A stretch of DNA of 64,000 bases from Planctomycetota bacterium (lineage in GTDB: Bacteria > Planctomycetota > UBA8742 > UBA2392): assembly GCA_019636215.1 (NCBI GenBank), contig JAHBXZ010000003.1, positions 285,284-349,283 on the forward strand. The letters run 5' to 3'. Numbering within the stretch: position 1 is the first letter of the stretch; each line of letters opens with the position of its first letter. Made by a program: the position numbers and the translations under genes. This document shows, piece after piece, positions 1 to 8,557 of this stretch. The notes under the pieces were generated by a model. It saw nothing but the letters and a program-made list of their open reading frames with translations. It was not told the DNA's origin and did no database searches.

Positions 1-332
1 ACAAAGAGCGCCTGCGCCTCGAGAAGCAACTTGCTCCGCACGAGGCTACCGTGCAGCGACTGCTGCGTGCCTGCGTGAAACTGCTGAATGACCTTACCCA
101 GAACCGCTTCGTGGAGGCCGGCCGGCCCAGTTACGACATTCGCCTGCGCGACGACTTTGATCGCGCGTTTGGCCCCAACAAAGCCAGCATGGTCGTACAG
201 ACCTGGCCCAAGGGCGCGCTTGGCCCTGACCCCAAGCCGCAGGCGTTCACCTTGCACTTTGTGCAGGATCGCCAGCGCTGGCTGATTGACGACATGGACC
301 CGAATCCGCTCAAGGGTGCCTTCACGCGTTAG
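1..332 (+). CDS. C-terminal part of an unrecognised protein (truncated by window edge)
   Basis: The reading frame is open from the first complete codon (base 3) to a TAG at 330-332, so the N-terminus lies outside the window. A GTG at 51 could be a start, but the preceding codons (KERLRLEKQL...) continue the same charged, helical character, so truncation is more likely. The visible 110 residues begin with a short amphipathic helix and end in a compact segment containing DRQRWLIDDMD, which looks like the last strands of a small alpha-beta fold. I do not recognise the family. It converges on rodA, which ends about 100 bases downstream on the other strand. Confidence 0.6.
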   Translation, partial: KERLRLEKQLAPHEATVQRLLRACVKLLNDLTQNRFVEAGRPSYDIRLRDDFDRAFGPNKASMVVQTWPKGALGPDPKPQAFTLHFVQDRQRWLIDDMDPNPLKGAFTR

Positions 333-434
333 AGCTCTTTCAGCGTTTGTATGCAGCGATTCCGGGAGGAAGCGCGGCAAAGCCATGCTACGACCGCCGC
401 AAGCACAAGCCTGCGGGCTAATGTTGAGAGTGCT

Positions 435-1634
435 CTAGAACGTGGCCTTGCCCATCACGCGGCTGGGCTGGATGGCAATGTTGCAGACCAAGCCCAGCGC
501 AAAGAAGGCGGACAACAGGCTGGATCCGCCATAGCTCATCAGCGGCAGCGTGATGCCCGTAACCGGCAGCACGCCGCTGACCACACCGATATTGATGAAC
601 GTCTGGGAGAAAAACAATGCGGCCACGCCTGTGGTCACCAGCCGCCCGAATGGTTCTCGCGTACGACGCGCAATCGCCAGGATCCCCAGCAGCATCGCAA
701 ACATCAGCACAAGGTACAGGGCAACGCCCAGCAGGCCGGTTTCCTGGGCATACACCGCGAAGATGAAATCGTTGTGGCGCTCCGGCAGAAACGCCAGTTG
801 GCTCTGCACCCCGCTGCCGTAGCCCTGGCCCGACAAGCCGCCGCTGCCGATGGCCGTCATGCTCTGCAGAACCTGGTACCCGTCGCCGGACTGGTCGGCA
901 ACCTCGCCCGAAAGGCTGCTCAGATAGATATCGATGCGCCGCACCTGGTGCTCTTTCAACACACCAGCAAGGTACGCGGCAGGAATCACGCAAATCGCCG
1001 ACGTGCCAAGCGCCGAAAGGTACAGGCGGTTGCCGCCCGCCACCCACACCATGGCCGCCACAACCGGCAGAAAGACCATGGCCGAACCAAGGTCGGGCTG
1101 CAGCAGGATCGGCAGCAGAAACGCGCCTGATATGCAAAGACAGGCGGCGAAGGTGGCAAAGCTGTCCACCTGCTGGTGATAGCGCAGATACCCCGCCAGC
1201 ACGATGACAAGCAGCGGCTTGCAAAGCTCTGACGGCTGAAGGCTGATCGGGCCAAGCACAATCCAGCTCTTGGCACCGTTGATGGTTCGCCCGAAAACGA
1301 ACACCGCCGCCAGCATGACAAGGCCCAATCCAAGCCACGCGTACCAAGGGCCACACAGCCACCGCGAGGGCATCAGGGCCACTGTGAGCATCAGCAGCAC
1401 ACCCAGCATGGCAAACTGCGCCTGCCGCAGATGATGGCTGCTGGCAACGGCCAGCCCGTCGTGGATGCGCTCAAAGTCGTTGCTGGCGGAATAGATGAAG
1501 GCCACGCCAAGGCCGCACATCAGCAAGGCCGGAAGCAGCACGCCGATTGGCATGGCCCGCAACAGTGACACGCGACGTTTGATGTCCAGCCGGTTGCGCA
1601 AGGAAAACCTCTGTGTTTCATCGGCGTTTTGCAT
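435..1634 (-). CDS. rodA: RodA/FtsW family SEDS peptidoglycan polymerase, RodA-like
   Basis: This integral inner-membrane protein of 399 residues belongs to the SEDS family, glycosyltransferases that polymerise lipid II with a partner class B penicillin-binding protein during wall elongation. The sequence shows about ten hydrophobic segments. Family motifs are NGAKSW (119-124) with QPSE (133-136), QPDLGSA (179-185), PERHNDFIF (284-292), and the C-terminal signature PVTGITLPLMSYGGSS (357-372). Asp289 within HNDF corresponds to the essential extracellular aspartate of SEDS proteins. The length fits RodA. The ATG at 1634 leaves a 30-residue cytoplasmic N-terminus. No strong ribosome site is visible. 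The gene diverges from the sigma factor at 1710. No mreBCD or pbp2 gene is present in the window, so assignment to RodA rather than FtsW rests on motifs alone. Confidence 0.85.
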   Translation of the reverse strand: MQNADETQRFSLRNRLDIKRRVSLLRAMPIGVLLPALLMCGLGVAFIYSASNDFERIHDGLAVASSHHLRQAQFAMLGVLLMLTVALMPSRWLCGPWYAWLGLGLVMLAAVFVFGRTINGAKSWIVLGPISLQPSELCKPLLVIVLAGYLRYHQQVDSFATFAACLCISGAFLLPILLQPDLGSAMVFLPVVAAMVWVAGGNRLYLSALGTSAICVIPAAYLAGVLKEHQVRRIDIYLSSLSGEVADQSGDGYQVLQSMTAIGSGGLSGQGYGSGVQSQLAFLPERHNDFIFAVYAQETGLLGVALYLVLMFAMLLGILAIARRTREPFGRLVTTGVAALFFSQTFINIGVVSGVLPVTGITLPLMSYGGSSLLSAFFALGLVCNIAIQPSRVMGKATF

Positions 1635-1654
1635 GCCACATCTTGAGCGTCGCC

Positions 1655-1683
1655 TTGTGCGAACGACCGCGCGGGGGTTAAAT
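1655..1683 (+). promoter_or_regulatory. weak candidate sigma-70 promoter for the sigma factor gene
   Basis: TTGTGC (1655-1660) and TTAAAT (1678-1683) are separated by 17 bases, 26 bases before the proposed ATG. They match 3 and 4 of 6 consensus positions. This is a suggestion from spacing only. Confidence 0.25.
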
Positions 1684-1709
1684 CAGGCTGTCACGAGGGG
1701 GTGTCCCGG

Positions 1710-2549
1710 ATGGCCCGCATCAACGACGCTCACTTCGACGTTTACCTCAAGGAAATCCGCGAAACACCGCTGCTTACGGCGGAAGAGGAACTTGAGCTCG
1801 CACGCCGCATCCAGGCCGGCGACATGCAGGCCCGCGAACGCATGATCAAGGCCAACCTGCGGCTGGTGGTGTCTGTCGCCAAAGAGTTTCTCAACCGCGG
1901 CCTGCCTTACATGGACCTGATTGCCGAAGGCAACATCGGCCTGATGCGTGGCATTGAGAAGTTCGACCCCGCGCAGGGCAACCGCTTTTCGACTTACGGC
2001 GTGCACTGGATCAAGCAATCCATCCGGCGCGCGCTGGTGAACTCGGCCAAAACCGTGCGCATACCCAGCTACATGGTCGAGCTGATCAGCGAGTTCAAGC
2101 AGAAGGCGGCCGAGATGGCCTCGCGCAACGGCGGAAACGCGCCCGAGCTGCATGAAGTGGCAACCGAAATCGGCCTGACCGAAGACCAGTTCGACATGCT
2201 GCGCAGCGCGCTGAACTCCAACACACAGAGCAGCGACGTGCCTTCCAACCAGGGCAACCAGAGCATCAGTGAAAAGCTGCCCGACACCCGCAGCGAAGAC
2301 CCCGCCGAAAAGGTAATGACCGAAAACGAGGTCCAGATGCTGGCGGGCATGCTGTCGGCCGTCGATGAACGTGAGTCCAAAATCCTGCGCATGCGCTATG
2401 GCATCGGCATGGACCACCCCATGACGCTGTCGGAGATCGGCGACCAGCTAGGCCTCACGCGTGAACGCATCCGCCAGATTGAAAACGACGCGATTCGCAC
2501 CCTGCAGGAAGTCATGATGCGCCGCCGCGGCTACCGGGAAGACGATTGA
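1710..2549 (+). CDS. RNA polymerase sigma-70 factor, group 1/2 type without region 1.1
   Basis: The protein has 279 residues and directs RNA polymerase to promoters. Region 1.2 is visible at the N-terminus (FDVYLKEIRETPLLTAEEE), followed by region 2 with NLRLVVSVAKEF, DLIAEGNIGLMRGIEKFDP and RFSTYGVHWIKQSIRRAL. A shorter region 3 follows, then region 4 with a helix-turn-helix near MTLSEIGDQLGLTRERIRQIE. Region 1.1 is absent and the protein is short, so it resembles group 2 (RpoS-like) or small SigA proteins more than a full-length RpoD. The ATG at 1710 is preferred over the GTG at 1701 because the GAGGGG at 1695-1700 is well spaced from it. The stop overlaps the start of the next gene by one base, which implies coupled translation. 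Confidence 0.85.
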   Translation: MARINDAHFDVYLKEIRETPLLTAEEELELARRIQAGDMQARERMIKANLRLVVSVAKEFLNRGLPYMDLIAEGNIGLMRGIEKFDPAQGNRFSTYGVHWIKQSIRRALVNSAKTVRIPSYMVELISEFKQKAAEMASRNGGNAPELHEVATEIGLTEDQFDMLRSALNSNTQSSDVPSNQGNQSISEKLPDTRSEDPAEKVMTENEVQMLAGMLSAVDERESKILRMRYGIGMDHPMTLSEIGDQLGLTRERIRQIENDAIRTLQEVMMRRRGYREDD

Positions 2550-5263
2550 TGCCCCAACAGGCCATCCTTGATCTGCCGGTGATCAGCTTCGAGTCGTACC
2601 TAGACGACCCGGCCCGGCTGCACGCCGAGTGCATTGAAAAGTACGGCCTGGCCGGCATTGCCCCCCATCCCGACGCCGTGTTTCATGTTGCCGCCAGCCT
2701 TTGGCGCTATCGGCAGGATCAGACACTGGCGCAGGTAACTGGCCTGTCCACGTTCTTTCTGAAGGCGCTAAGCGAAGTGGTCGCCAGTCGCCGACGACTG
2801 GCTGCCCAGAGGGCGCAGAACGCGCGGCCTTCGGCGCTGCGCGAAGCCGAGGAAGACGTTGACTTCGCGCTTCGCGACCTTGGCCACCTGACCCGTCTGT
2901 GCTTCCAGGTCGTAACCGAGCTGCAGGACTTTTCACAGCGCAACCGCCAGGCCGCGCTCAAGGTCGTGGAGACCAGCCTGCAGGAAATGGCCGACCCGAA
3001 GTGGGCGCCGGAACTTGACCGGCTGGCGCGCGGTCTGCTGGTGCTGGATGCTTCGCGCATTGACTGGACCAGCCCGCTGGACGAGGTTCAAGAGGCCCTG
3101 GAAGACCTTGCCGCCGGGCTGCCCGCGCCGGATTCGGGCGGCTCCGGGCGCAACCCGGGCGCCAAAGGCACCGACAACCAGCTGCTGTCCCAGTTACAGA
3201 CCGAGCTGCGCGAGTACCAGACCATTGCCAACCAGGCATCAGTGCGCCTGCGGCAGATCGACCGCGAACGTCGCGAACTGGAAACCATGCTGGATCAGGC
3301 CCAGCGTGGCGATTCCGCGCGCAGCCAGGAGATCGACAAGCAGCGCGAAACCCTGGAACTGACAGTCACGGAAGCCAAGCGCCGCCTGCAGTCGATTGAG
3401 TCCCAGCAGCAGGCCGAGCTGGCCCGCCTGCGCGATGACAACCGCCGCCTGCGCGCCGAAAACGAACGCCTCACGACGGAACTGTTGCACGCCGTATCGC
3501 AATCCACCGAGGGCGAAGGCGAGACCGAAGACCTGCTGATCAAGATCGAGGAGATGGACAGCCAGCGGCTGGAGGCCGCAGCCGCCATCGAACAGCTTTC
3601 GGCGCGCCTGACGACCGTGCAACAGCATGCCCAGACGTCCGTCGACAGCGCTGCTGCGGCCTCGGCCCGCATGGTGGAGTTGCAGGCCACCGTGGACGAG
3701 CTTGGTCGCGAACTGGCCGATGCCGAATCCCGCCTGACCCAGGCCCAGGCCACAATCCTGGCCCTGGAAAACGCCGCCGGCCGCAGCACGGAGTTCGACG
3801 AGGTACTGACCGAATCCGAGGCCAGGCTGGCGGAAACCGAAGCCAAGCTGATCGAGGCCGAAGCCCGCGCCGAACAACTGGCGCACCAGATGGAAGATCG
3901 CGACTATCGCCTGGGACAGCTTGAACAGCGCGTGGCGGCAGGCAAGCGCACGATTGACGCGCTCTCGGGGCAACTGGCCGAATCCGAGACCCTGTCATCG
4001 GAGCACTCGGGCCGCATACGCGAGCTGGAGCGCGAGAACGAGCGACTGCGCCGTGACCTGAGTGGCGCCCAGACGCGCATGCTGGACTCGCAAGGCAACA
4101 TCGACGACGCCCGGCAGGCAGAGCGCGCCGCCAGGGCCGAACTTGATCGCCTGCGGGATGACCTGCGCACGGAACGCGCCCGCACCGACAAAACCCGTGT
4201 GGACACAGGCCGTATCCGCGACGAGCTGGAAGCCGCCAACCAGCGCGCCACAAAATCAGAGGCCGAAGCCGTTGCCCTGCGCACCGACCTGGGCCAGGCA
4301 CGAGCCGAAGCTGACCGGCGCAAGGCGGAACTTGAGCAAGCCATGGCCGCCGCGCGCGGCGTTGAACGCCGGGCCAAGGACGCAGAAGAAAAACTCACCC
4401 GCCAGGCCAAAGACACCGAAGACCTGCGCGCCCGACTGGCCACTGCCGAAAGTCAACTGCGCGACGCGGGCACAAGCGCGGCAGCAGGGCTCGAAGCCGC
4501 GCGGGCCGAGGCTTCACGCGCCAGGTCTGAGCTGGAGGCACTGCGCCGCACAGACCAGAGCGGCGGTGAGGCCATTGCGCGCCTGCGGGCCGAGCTTGCC
4601 CAGACAAAGTCCGAACTGGCCGAGGTTCGCGAGGAAGGGTCGGCCGCCCGCGACCTGCTGGCCGAAAAGCTGCAGCGCGCCGAAGAACGCTACGCACTTG
4701 CCACCGAACGCATCCGCAACGGCGAGGCCGAACGCAAGGCATTGGCCGAGGCCAACCAGGCCGCTGAGGCCGCGCGCACGGCCGACCGGGCCGAGACCGA
4801 GGCCGTGGTCGCGCGCCTGCGCGAGGAAGTTGCCGACGCGACGCGCGCCGCAGCAGCCGCGACCCGCGAGCTGGACACGATGAAGGCCAGGCTGAACGAG
4901 AGCGACACGTTCGTGATCGCGCGCGAACGCGAGATCGAGAAGCAGACGGCCAGGGTGAAGTACCTGCTGGCCGAAATCGGCATGGTGGCCGACCTGCGCA
5001 CCAAATTTGAGGCCGCGCCCGAAGGGCCCAAACGCGACGAGGTGGCCAGCCAGATCTCACGCAAGCTGGATAACCTGTTTGCTGAATCCGGCCGCCCGGT
5101 ACACGCGGACCGGCGCACCGAGAAGATTGTCATACTGCACGTCAAGAAAGACGCACAGCAGATCGCCGACGAGGCCGCCAAGCCTTTTGTGGCTACAAAA
5201 GAAGACGATGATTCGAAACCCGCCAAACCTTCACCCAAGCGCAAGCGCGATGCACAATCCTGA
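2549..5263 (+). CDS. very long coiled-coil protein coupled to the sigma factor gene
   Basis: This is a 904-residue protein of unknown function. The first 200 residues look globular and contain a segment rich in Arg and Ala (SEVVASRRRLAAQRAQNARPS). From about residue 215 to 800 the sequence is almost pure heptad-repeat coiled coil (Glu, Arg, Ala, Leu rich; few Pro or Gly), similar in style to SMC arms or myosin rods. The last 100 residues form a short globular piece followed by a lysine-rich tail. There is no signal peptide, membrane segment or ATPase motif, so it is probably a cytoplasmic scaffold or filament. The ATG overlaps the TGA of the sigma factor (TGATG). The next gene starts 10 bases after its stop, so all three probably form one operon. 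Confidence 0.8.
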   Translation: MPQQAILDLPVISFESYLDDPARLHAECIEKYGLAGIAPHPDAVFHVAASLWRYRQDQTLAQVTGLSTFFLKALSEVVASRRRLAAQRAQNARPSALREAEEDVDFALRDLGHLTRLCFQVVTELQDFSQRNRQAALKVVETSLQEMADPKWAPELDRLARGLLVLDASRIDWTSPLDEVQEALEDLAAGLPAPDSGGSGRNPGAKGTDNQLLSQLQTELREYQTIANQASVRLRQIDRERRELETMLDQAQRGDSARSQEIDKQRETLELTVTEAKRRLQSIESQQQAELARLRDDNRRLRAENERLTTELLHAVSQSTEGEGETEDLLIKIEEMDSQRLEAAAAIEQLSARLTTVQQHAQTSVDSAAAASARMVELQATVDELGRELADAESRLTQAQATILALENAAGRSTEFDEVLTESEARLAETEAKLIEAEARAEQLAHQMEDRDYRLGQLEQRVAAGKRTIDALSGQLAESETLSSEHSGRIRELERENERLRRDLSGAQTRMLDSQGNIDDARQAERAARAELDRLRDDLRTERARTDKTRVDTGRIRDELEAANQRATKSEAEAVALRTDLGQARAEADRRKAELEQAMAAARGVERRAKDAEEKLTRQAKDTEDLRARLATAESQLRDAGTSAAAGLEAARAEASRARSELEALRRTDQSGGEAIARLRAELAQTKSELAEVREEGSAARDLLAEKLQRAEERYALATERIRNGEAERKALAEANQAAEAARTADRAETEAVVARLREEVADATRAAAAATRELDTMKARLNESDTFVIAREREIEKQTARVKYLLAEIGMVADLRTKFEAAPEGPKRDEVASQISRKLDNLFAESGRPVHADRRTEKIVILHVKKDAQQIADEAAKPFVATKEDDDSKPAKPSPKRKRDAQS

Positions 5264-5273
5264 CCGGTGAACC

Positions 5274-6164
5274 ATGGCGATTCTGGACAACATTCCTGGC
5301 TGGAAGATCTTCAGCACCGGCATAGGCATTGCCGCGCTGGTTGTGGTTGGCTGGCTGGTGTACCGCTGGCAGTTTTCGTCGCCCAGCGACCTGAAGCAGC
5401 TTCAGCAGGAGGCCACCGTCCACGCGCTGGATCAGCTTACCCAGACCTACGTTGAAAAAGTGCGCATGGAAGGCGAGCAGCGCATTGTGGTCATGCCCGT
5501 GCTCAAGGACACCAGCAACGGGCAGATTCGCGACATGATCATCCGCCGCCTGAACAAGCTTGACGGCGTCAAGGCCGACGTGCCCCGTGACCCGTCGCTG
5601 GAAGAGCGCGCCACGGAACTGATCAAATCCGTCATCAAGAAAGAAGACTCGCGCCCTGACCCGATGAGTGTCTTTGCCAAATCTGCCGAGGCCGATGAAG
5701 TCATCAGTGTGAGCGTAGAAAAACTCTGGTCCGGCACTGACTCGGGCATCTGCGAAATCGACGTCGTCCGCATCGTACGCGAAAAGGACAAGGCCAAGGT
5801 CGAGCCCACATTGAGCATCAAGGGGCTCAGCGGCACCGCGCGCAGCGAGCCCGGGTCAACAGACGAAGACGGCCCCGGGTTCTGGTCGACACTGGGCGGC
5901 TTTCTCTGGCGCATGCTGGTAGTGCTGGCCGCCACAGCGGCCTTGCCGCTGCTGGCATGGCCGGGTATCCGGGCTGCACTCAAGGCCGACAGCAATGCCA
6001 TGAACGGGGGTCTGCTGGTTGCGCTGACCGTGGCCGACCTTGTGGTGCTGTTTGCGCTGGTCAGCTTCCAGTTCAGTACCACGGCCGTGGTGTGCGCAGG
6101 CCTGCTGCTGCCGGCAGCGCTGCTGTACAACTTCCGGATCATGAACCTGATTGAAGAGCGCTAG
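5274..6164 (+). CDS. hypothetical membrane protein with soluble middle domain
   Basis: This 296-residue protein has an N-terminal membrane anchor (about 17-33), a charged soluble domain of about 170 residues, and two to three C-terminal membrane helices (about 210-230, 242-262, 266-285). The soluble part includes QRIVVMPVLKDTSNGQIRDM and a Lys/Glu-rich segment. The pattern RIVVMPVLKD is reminiscent of periplasmic domains that sense or assemble at the envelope, but I cannot assign a family. It follows the coiled-coil gene after 10 bases and ends just before a perfect 30-base palindrome, so it is the last gene of the sigma-factor operon. A role at the membrane with the coiled-coil protein is a guess from position only. 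Confidence 0.7.
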   Translation: MAILDNIPGWKIFSTGIGIAALVVVGWLVYRWQFSSPSDLKQLQQEATVHALDQLTQTYVEKVRMEGEQRIVVMPVLKDTSNGQIRDMIIRRLNKLDGVKADVPRDPSLEERATELIKSVIKKEDSRPDPMSVFAKSAEADEVISVSVEKLWSGTDSGICEIDVVRIVREKDKAKVEPTLSIKGLSGTARSEPGSTDEDGPGFWSTLGGFLWRMLVVLAATAALPLLAWPGIRAALKADSNAMNGGLLVALTVADLVVLFALVSFQFSTTAVVCAGLLLPAALLYNFRIMNLIEER

Positions 6165-6181
6165 GATTCAGGCCATCAACG

Positions 6182-6211
6182 ACAAAGGGCGCCGCATGCG
6201 GCGCCCTTTGT
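6182..6211. terminator. perfect 30-base palindrome, bidirectional terminator
   Basis: The stem contains ACAAAGGGCGCCGC and its exact complement with no unpaired loop bases in the DNA palindrome. It lies between two convergent stop codons (6164 plus, 6231 minus), and the CCCTTTGT end gives a short U-rich tail in either direction. Confidence 0.8.
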
Positions 6212-6230
6212 ATCACTGGAAATCCATCGG

Positions 6231-7343
6231 CTAGAAGAAGTAGGCCGCGCCGAACGAGATGGTGTAGGTCAGCGAAGGATGGCCATCGCTGCTCCACAGT
6301 GCATCGCCGACGTAATCCGACATGAACAGGCCCAGGTTCAGCGGGAAGCTGAACGTCGTGCCGATCCAGAACCGCCAGTTGTTGATCAGGCCGCCCGAGC
6401 GCGACACGAAGATCGGCGTCAGGTTGGCCGTCAGGCCCATGTTGAACAGGTAGGTCGGGATGAAGTCGTGGCGGCGAATCGCGATACCGTCGTAGTCCGC
6501 CACGCCGTTGCCGTCCTGGTCAAGCTGCGACTTGCCGTAGAAGCCAAGGTCGAAGTTGTCGTTCAACACTTCCTGGCCGGCCGTGGCGCTGGTCGGGTTG
6601 GTGTCGATCAACGCGTTGTCGATGCCCATCTTGTAGTTGATTTCGAGAAACGCGTACGGTGTCAGCGACAGCAGGTCTTCCGCGCCCGGGATTGGAATCG
6701 GGAAGTCCGCCGTCAGGCCTACTGTCAGCCCGATGCTGGCAAAGCCGTTCAGGTCGCTGAAGTCACCGAACATCATGCCGGCCTTGGCGCCCAGCAGCAG
6801 GGCCAGGCCCCAGCTTTCGCGGGTGCGGCGGCCGTCAGTTTCGATGAACTCGCTCTTGTAGAAGTTGATCGTGAAGTTGAACCCCAGGTACAGCAGGGTT
6901 ACCGACTCGTTCGCGTCCAGGTACACCGGGTTTGTGCCCGGGGCAATGATGAAATTTTCCTGGCCCGAGCTTTTGGTCGCGCCGCTGGTACTCAGGTTGA
7001 TGTTGTGAAACTCCAACCCGAAGTCCGTGCCGATCACGTCGTTGTCGGAACCGACCTGGAAGTCGATCTTGCCGCCAAAGGCGTAACGGGACTGCGACTG
7101 GTGGAAGTTGCGGCGGAACACTGCCTCGAGGTTGCCGCCCACGTTGCGCGACGCCAGGCCTTCACGATGGAGCTCGCCGCCGACCATGGCGCCGTAGCCC
7201 ATCTGGAAGCCGACACCGCCCGTGGAGTACTTGCCCTCGTGCGTGTTGGGGTTGATCACCTGGGGAAAGCGCTGGGCGTGAACAACTGCCGCAAACACAG
7301 ACGCAGTCGCCATCAGGGAGAGGGCGAGCCAAAGCTGGCGCAT
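6231..7343 (-). CDS. outer-membrane beta-barrel protein, unknown family
   Basis: The 370-residue product starts with a signal peptide (MRQLWLALSLMATASVFAAVVHA, cleavage near residue 23). The rest alternates short amphipathic strands with polar turns, and it ends in SFGAAYFF; a terminal Phe on an aromatic beta strand is the BAM recognition signal of outer-membrane barrels. Segments such as VTLLYLGFNFTINFYKSEF and GLALLLGAKAGMMFGDF fit barrel strands. The ATG at 7343 is chosen because AGGAG lies 9-10 bases upstream. The frame stays open to 7385, but the extra residues would precede the signal peptide. Function is unknown; it could be a porin-like or OmpA-barrel-like protein. It stands alone between two terminators. 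Confidence 0.75.
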   Translation of the reverse strand: MRQLWLALSLMATASVFAAVVHAQRFPQVINPNTHEGKYSTGGVGFQMGYGAMVGGELHREGLASRNVGGNLEAVFRRNFHQSQSRYAFGGKIDFQVGSDNDVIGTDFGLEFHNINLSTSGATKSSGQENFIIAPGTNPVYLDANESVTLLYLGFNFTINFYKSEFIETDGRRTRESWGLALLLGAKAGMMFGDFSDLNGFASIGLTVGLTADFPIPIPGAEDLLSLTPYAFLEINYKMGIDNALIDTNPTSATAGQEVLNDNFDLGFYGKSQLDQDGNGVADYDGIAIRRHDFIPTYLFNMGLTANLTPIFVSRSGGLINNWRFWIGTTFSFPLNLGLFMSDYVGDALWSSDGHPSLTYTISFGAAYFF

Positions 7344-7488
7344 GCCGCATGCTCCTGCAAAAGCGCAGAACAGCGTCCCGAGCATTGCGCGGGCCTGTCT
7401 GACACTCGACTTCGGGGGGTCAGGGGCAGATTCAAGCCGACACGCGCCGGATTGTCAACCACCTTCGCGTCATGCTTTGGCAACGGAA

Positions 7489-7510
7489 GGGGCCCGGTTT
7501 CCCGGGCCCC
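7489..7510 (-). terminator. GC-rich hairpin downstream of the acidic secreted protein gene
   Basis: GGGGCCCGG and CCGGGCCCC pair around a 4-base loop, about 35 bases past the minus-strand stop at 7544. There is no clear U-run. Confidence 0.6.
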
Positions 7511-7543
7511 CTGGTGTGACTCAAAACTTGTTGCAGAAACGAC

Positions 7544-8299
7544 TTAGCCGTCCATGCCGTCTTCGGCTTCGCCTTCCTCGTCGTCCATGCCGGCCATCTT
7601 GGCCAGTTCTTTCTCGTGGGTCTTGAAGATTTTGGCTTCGGCTTCGGTCGGGCCGGGGATCTTTTTGAGTTCCTTCAGCGAGTTCTCGAAGTCCGCCTTG
7701 GCATCCGCAAGCATCTTCATGCCCTGCTTGTACTCCTCTTCGTCCATCTCGCCTGCGTCCTTGGCCTTCTTGTAGGCGTCTTCGTACTCCTTGAAGCTGT
7801 CGGTCAGCTGCTTGAAGGTCTTTTCAAGGCTCATTTTCATGGCGTTGGTAAACACGCGCATGAACACCTTGAGGAACTTCTCCGGGTCCTGGCCCTTTTC
7901 CTTGGCCCAGGCCTTGTACTTGTCGCTCTTGAGCATGTACTCGTAAGCGGCCTTGAGGCTCTGGTCCTTGACCTTGTCGAACTCGGCGTCGTCCTTGGTC
8001 AGCCCGTCGATCTCTTCGTGATGCTTCAGCACCAGCTTGACGTCGTCTTCCGTAACCTCGGTCTTGCCGGTGACCTGGTCAAGGTCCTTGAACAGCTTGG
8101 CAAAACGCTGGGCGGTGGTTTCGTCTTCGCCCTCAAGACCCTCACCCTCTTTGCCTTCCTTGCCTTCGCCTTCTTTGCCTTCCTCTTTGCCCTCAGCCTT
8201 GGGCTTTTCCTTGGGCTGGCCCATCTGCGCCTTCAATGCGGGCGCGGCACCAACCATCGCCAGGAAAGCCAGGACAGCGAGCAACCTCATGGTCTTCAT
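7544..8299 (-). CDS. secreted acidic Lys/Glu-rich protein
   Basis: This 251-residue protein has a clear signal peptide (MKTMRLLAVLAFLAMVGAAPALKA, about 24 residues). A low-complexity stretch built on KEGEGKEG-type repeats follows (about 30-58). Residues 60-235 look helical and are rich in Lys, Asp and Glu, with aromatic residues spaced as in helical bundles. The tail (DDEEGEAEDGMDG) is strongly acidic. There is no lipobox and no catalytic motif that I recognise. The start is supported by GGAG six bases before the ATG. The first ten codons contain two ATGs (8299 and 8290), and either could be used. It is probably a periplasmic or surface protein of unknown role. Confidence 0.75.
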   Translation of the reverse strand: MKTMRLLAVLAFLAMVGAAPALKAQMGQPKEKPKAEGKEEGKEGEGKEGKEGEGLEGEDETTAQRFAKLFKDLDQVTGKTEVTEDDVKLVLKHHEEIDGLTKDDAEFDKVKDQSLKAAYEYMLKSDKYKAWAKEKGQDPEKFLKVFMRVFTNAMKMSLEKTFKQLTDSFKEYEDAYKKAKDAGEMDEEEYKQGMKMLADAKADFENSLKELKKIPGPTEAEAKIFKTHEKELAKMAGMDDEEGEAEDGMDG

Positions 8300-8557
8300 T
8301 CAAGTCTCCGAGAGAACGCCCCGCAGCGGGGGCAACGTGGCCCAATGTACCTACGAACAGGGGGCCCACATTAACACGCCAGAAAACCTGCACCATATGG
8401 GCGTTTTGGCGGACAGGTCACTGTCTGTGCAACTCGTTGAGGCCATGCAACTTGCGCGCAGTCCACAGGCTGCATATTTGTGAAATGCCGGATGCACCTG
8501 CCTTGCAATGGCCCGATTGATGCACTAAACCAACCTGACCCCGTCTGTGGAAAAGTC

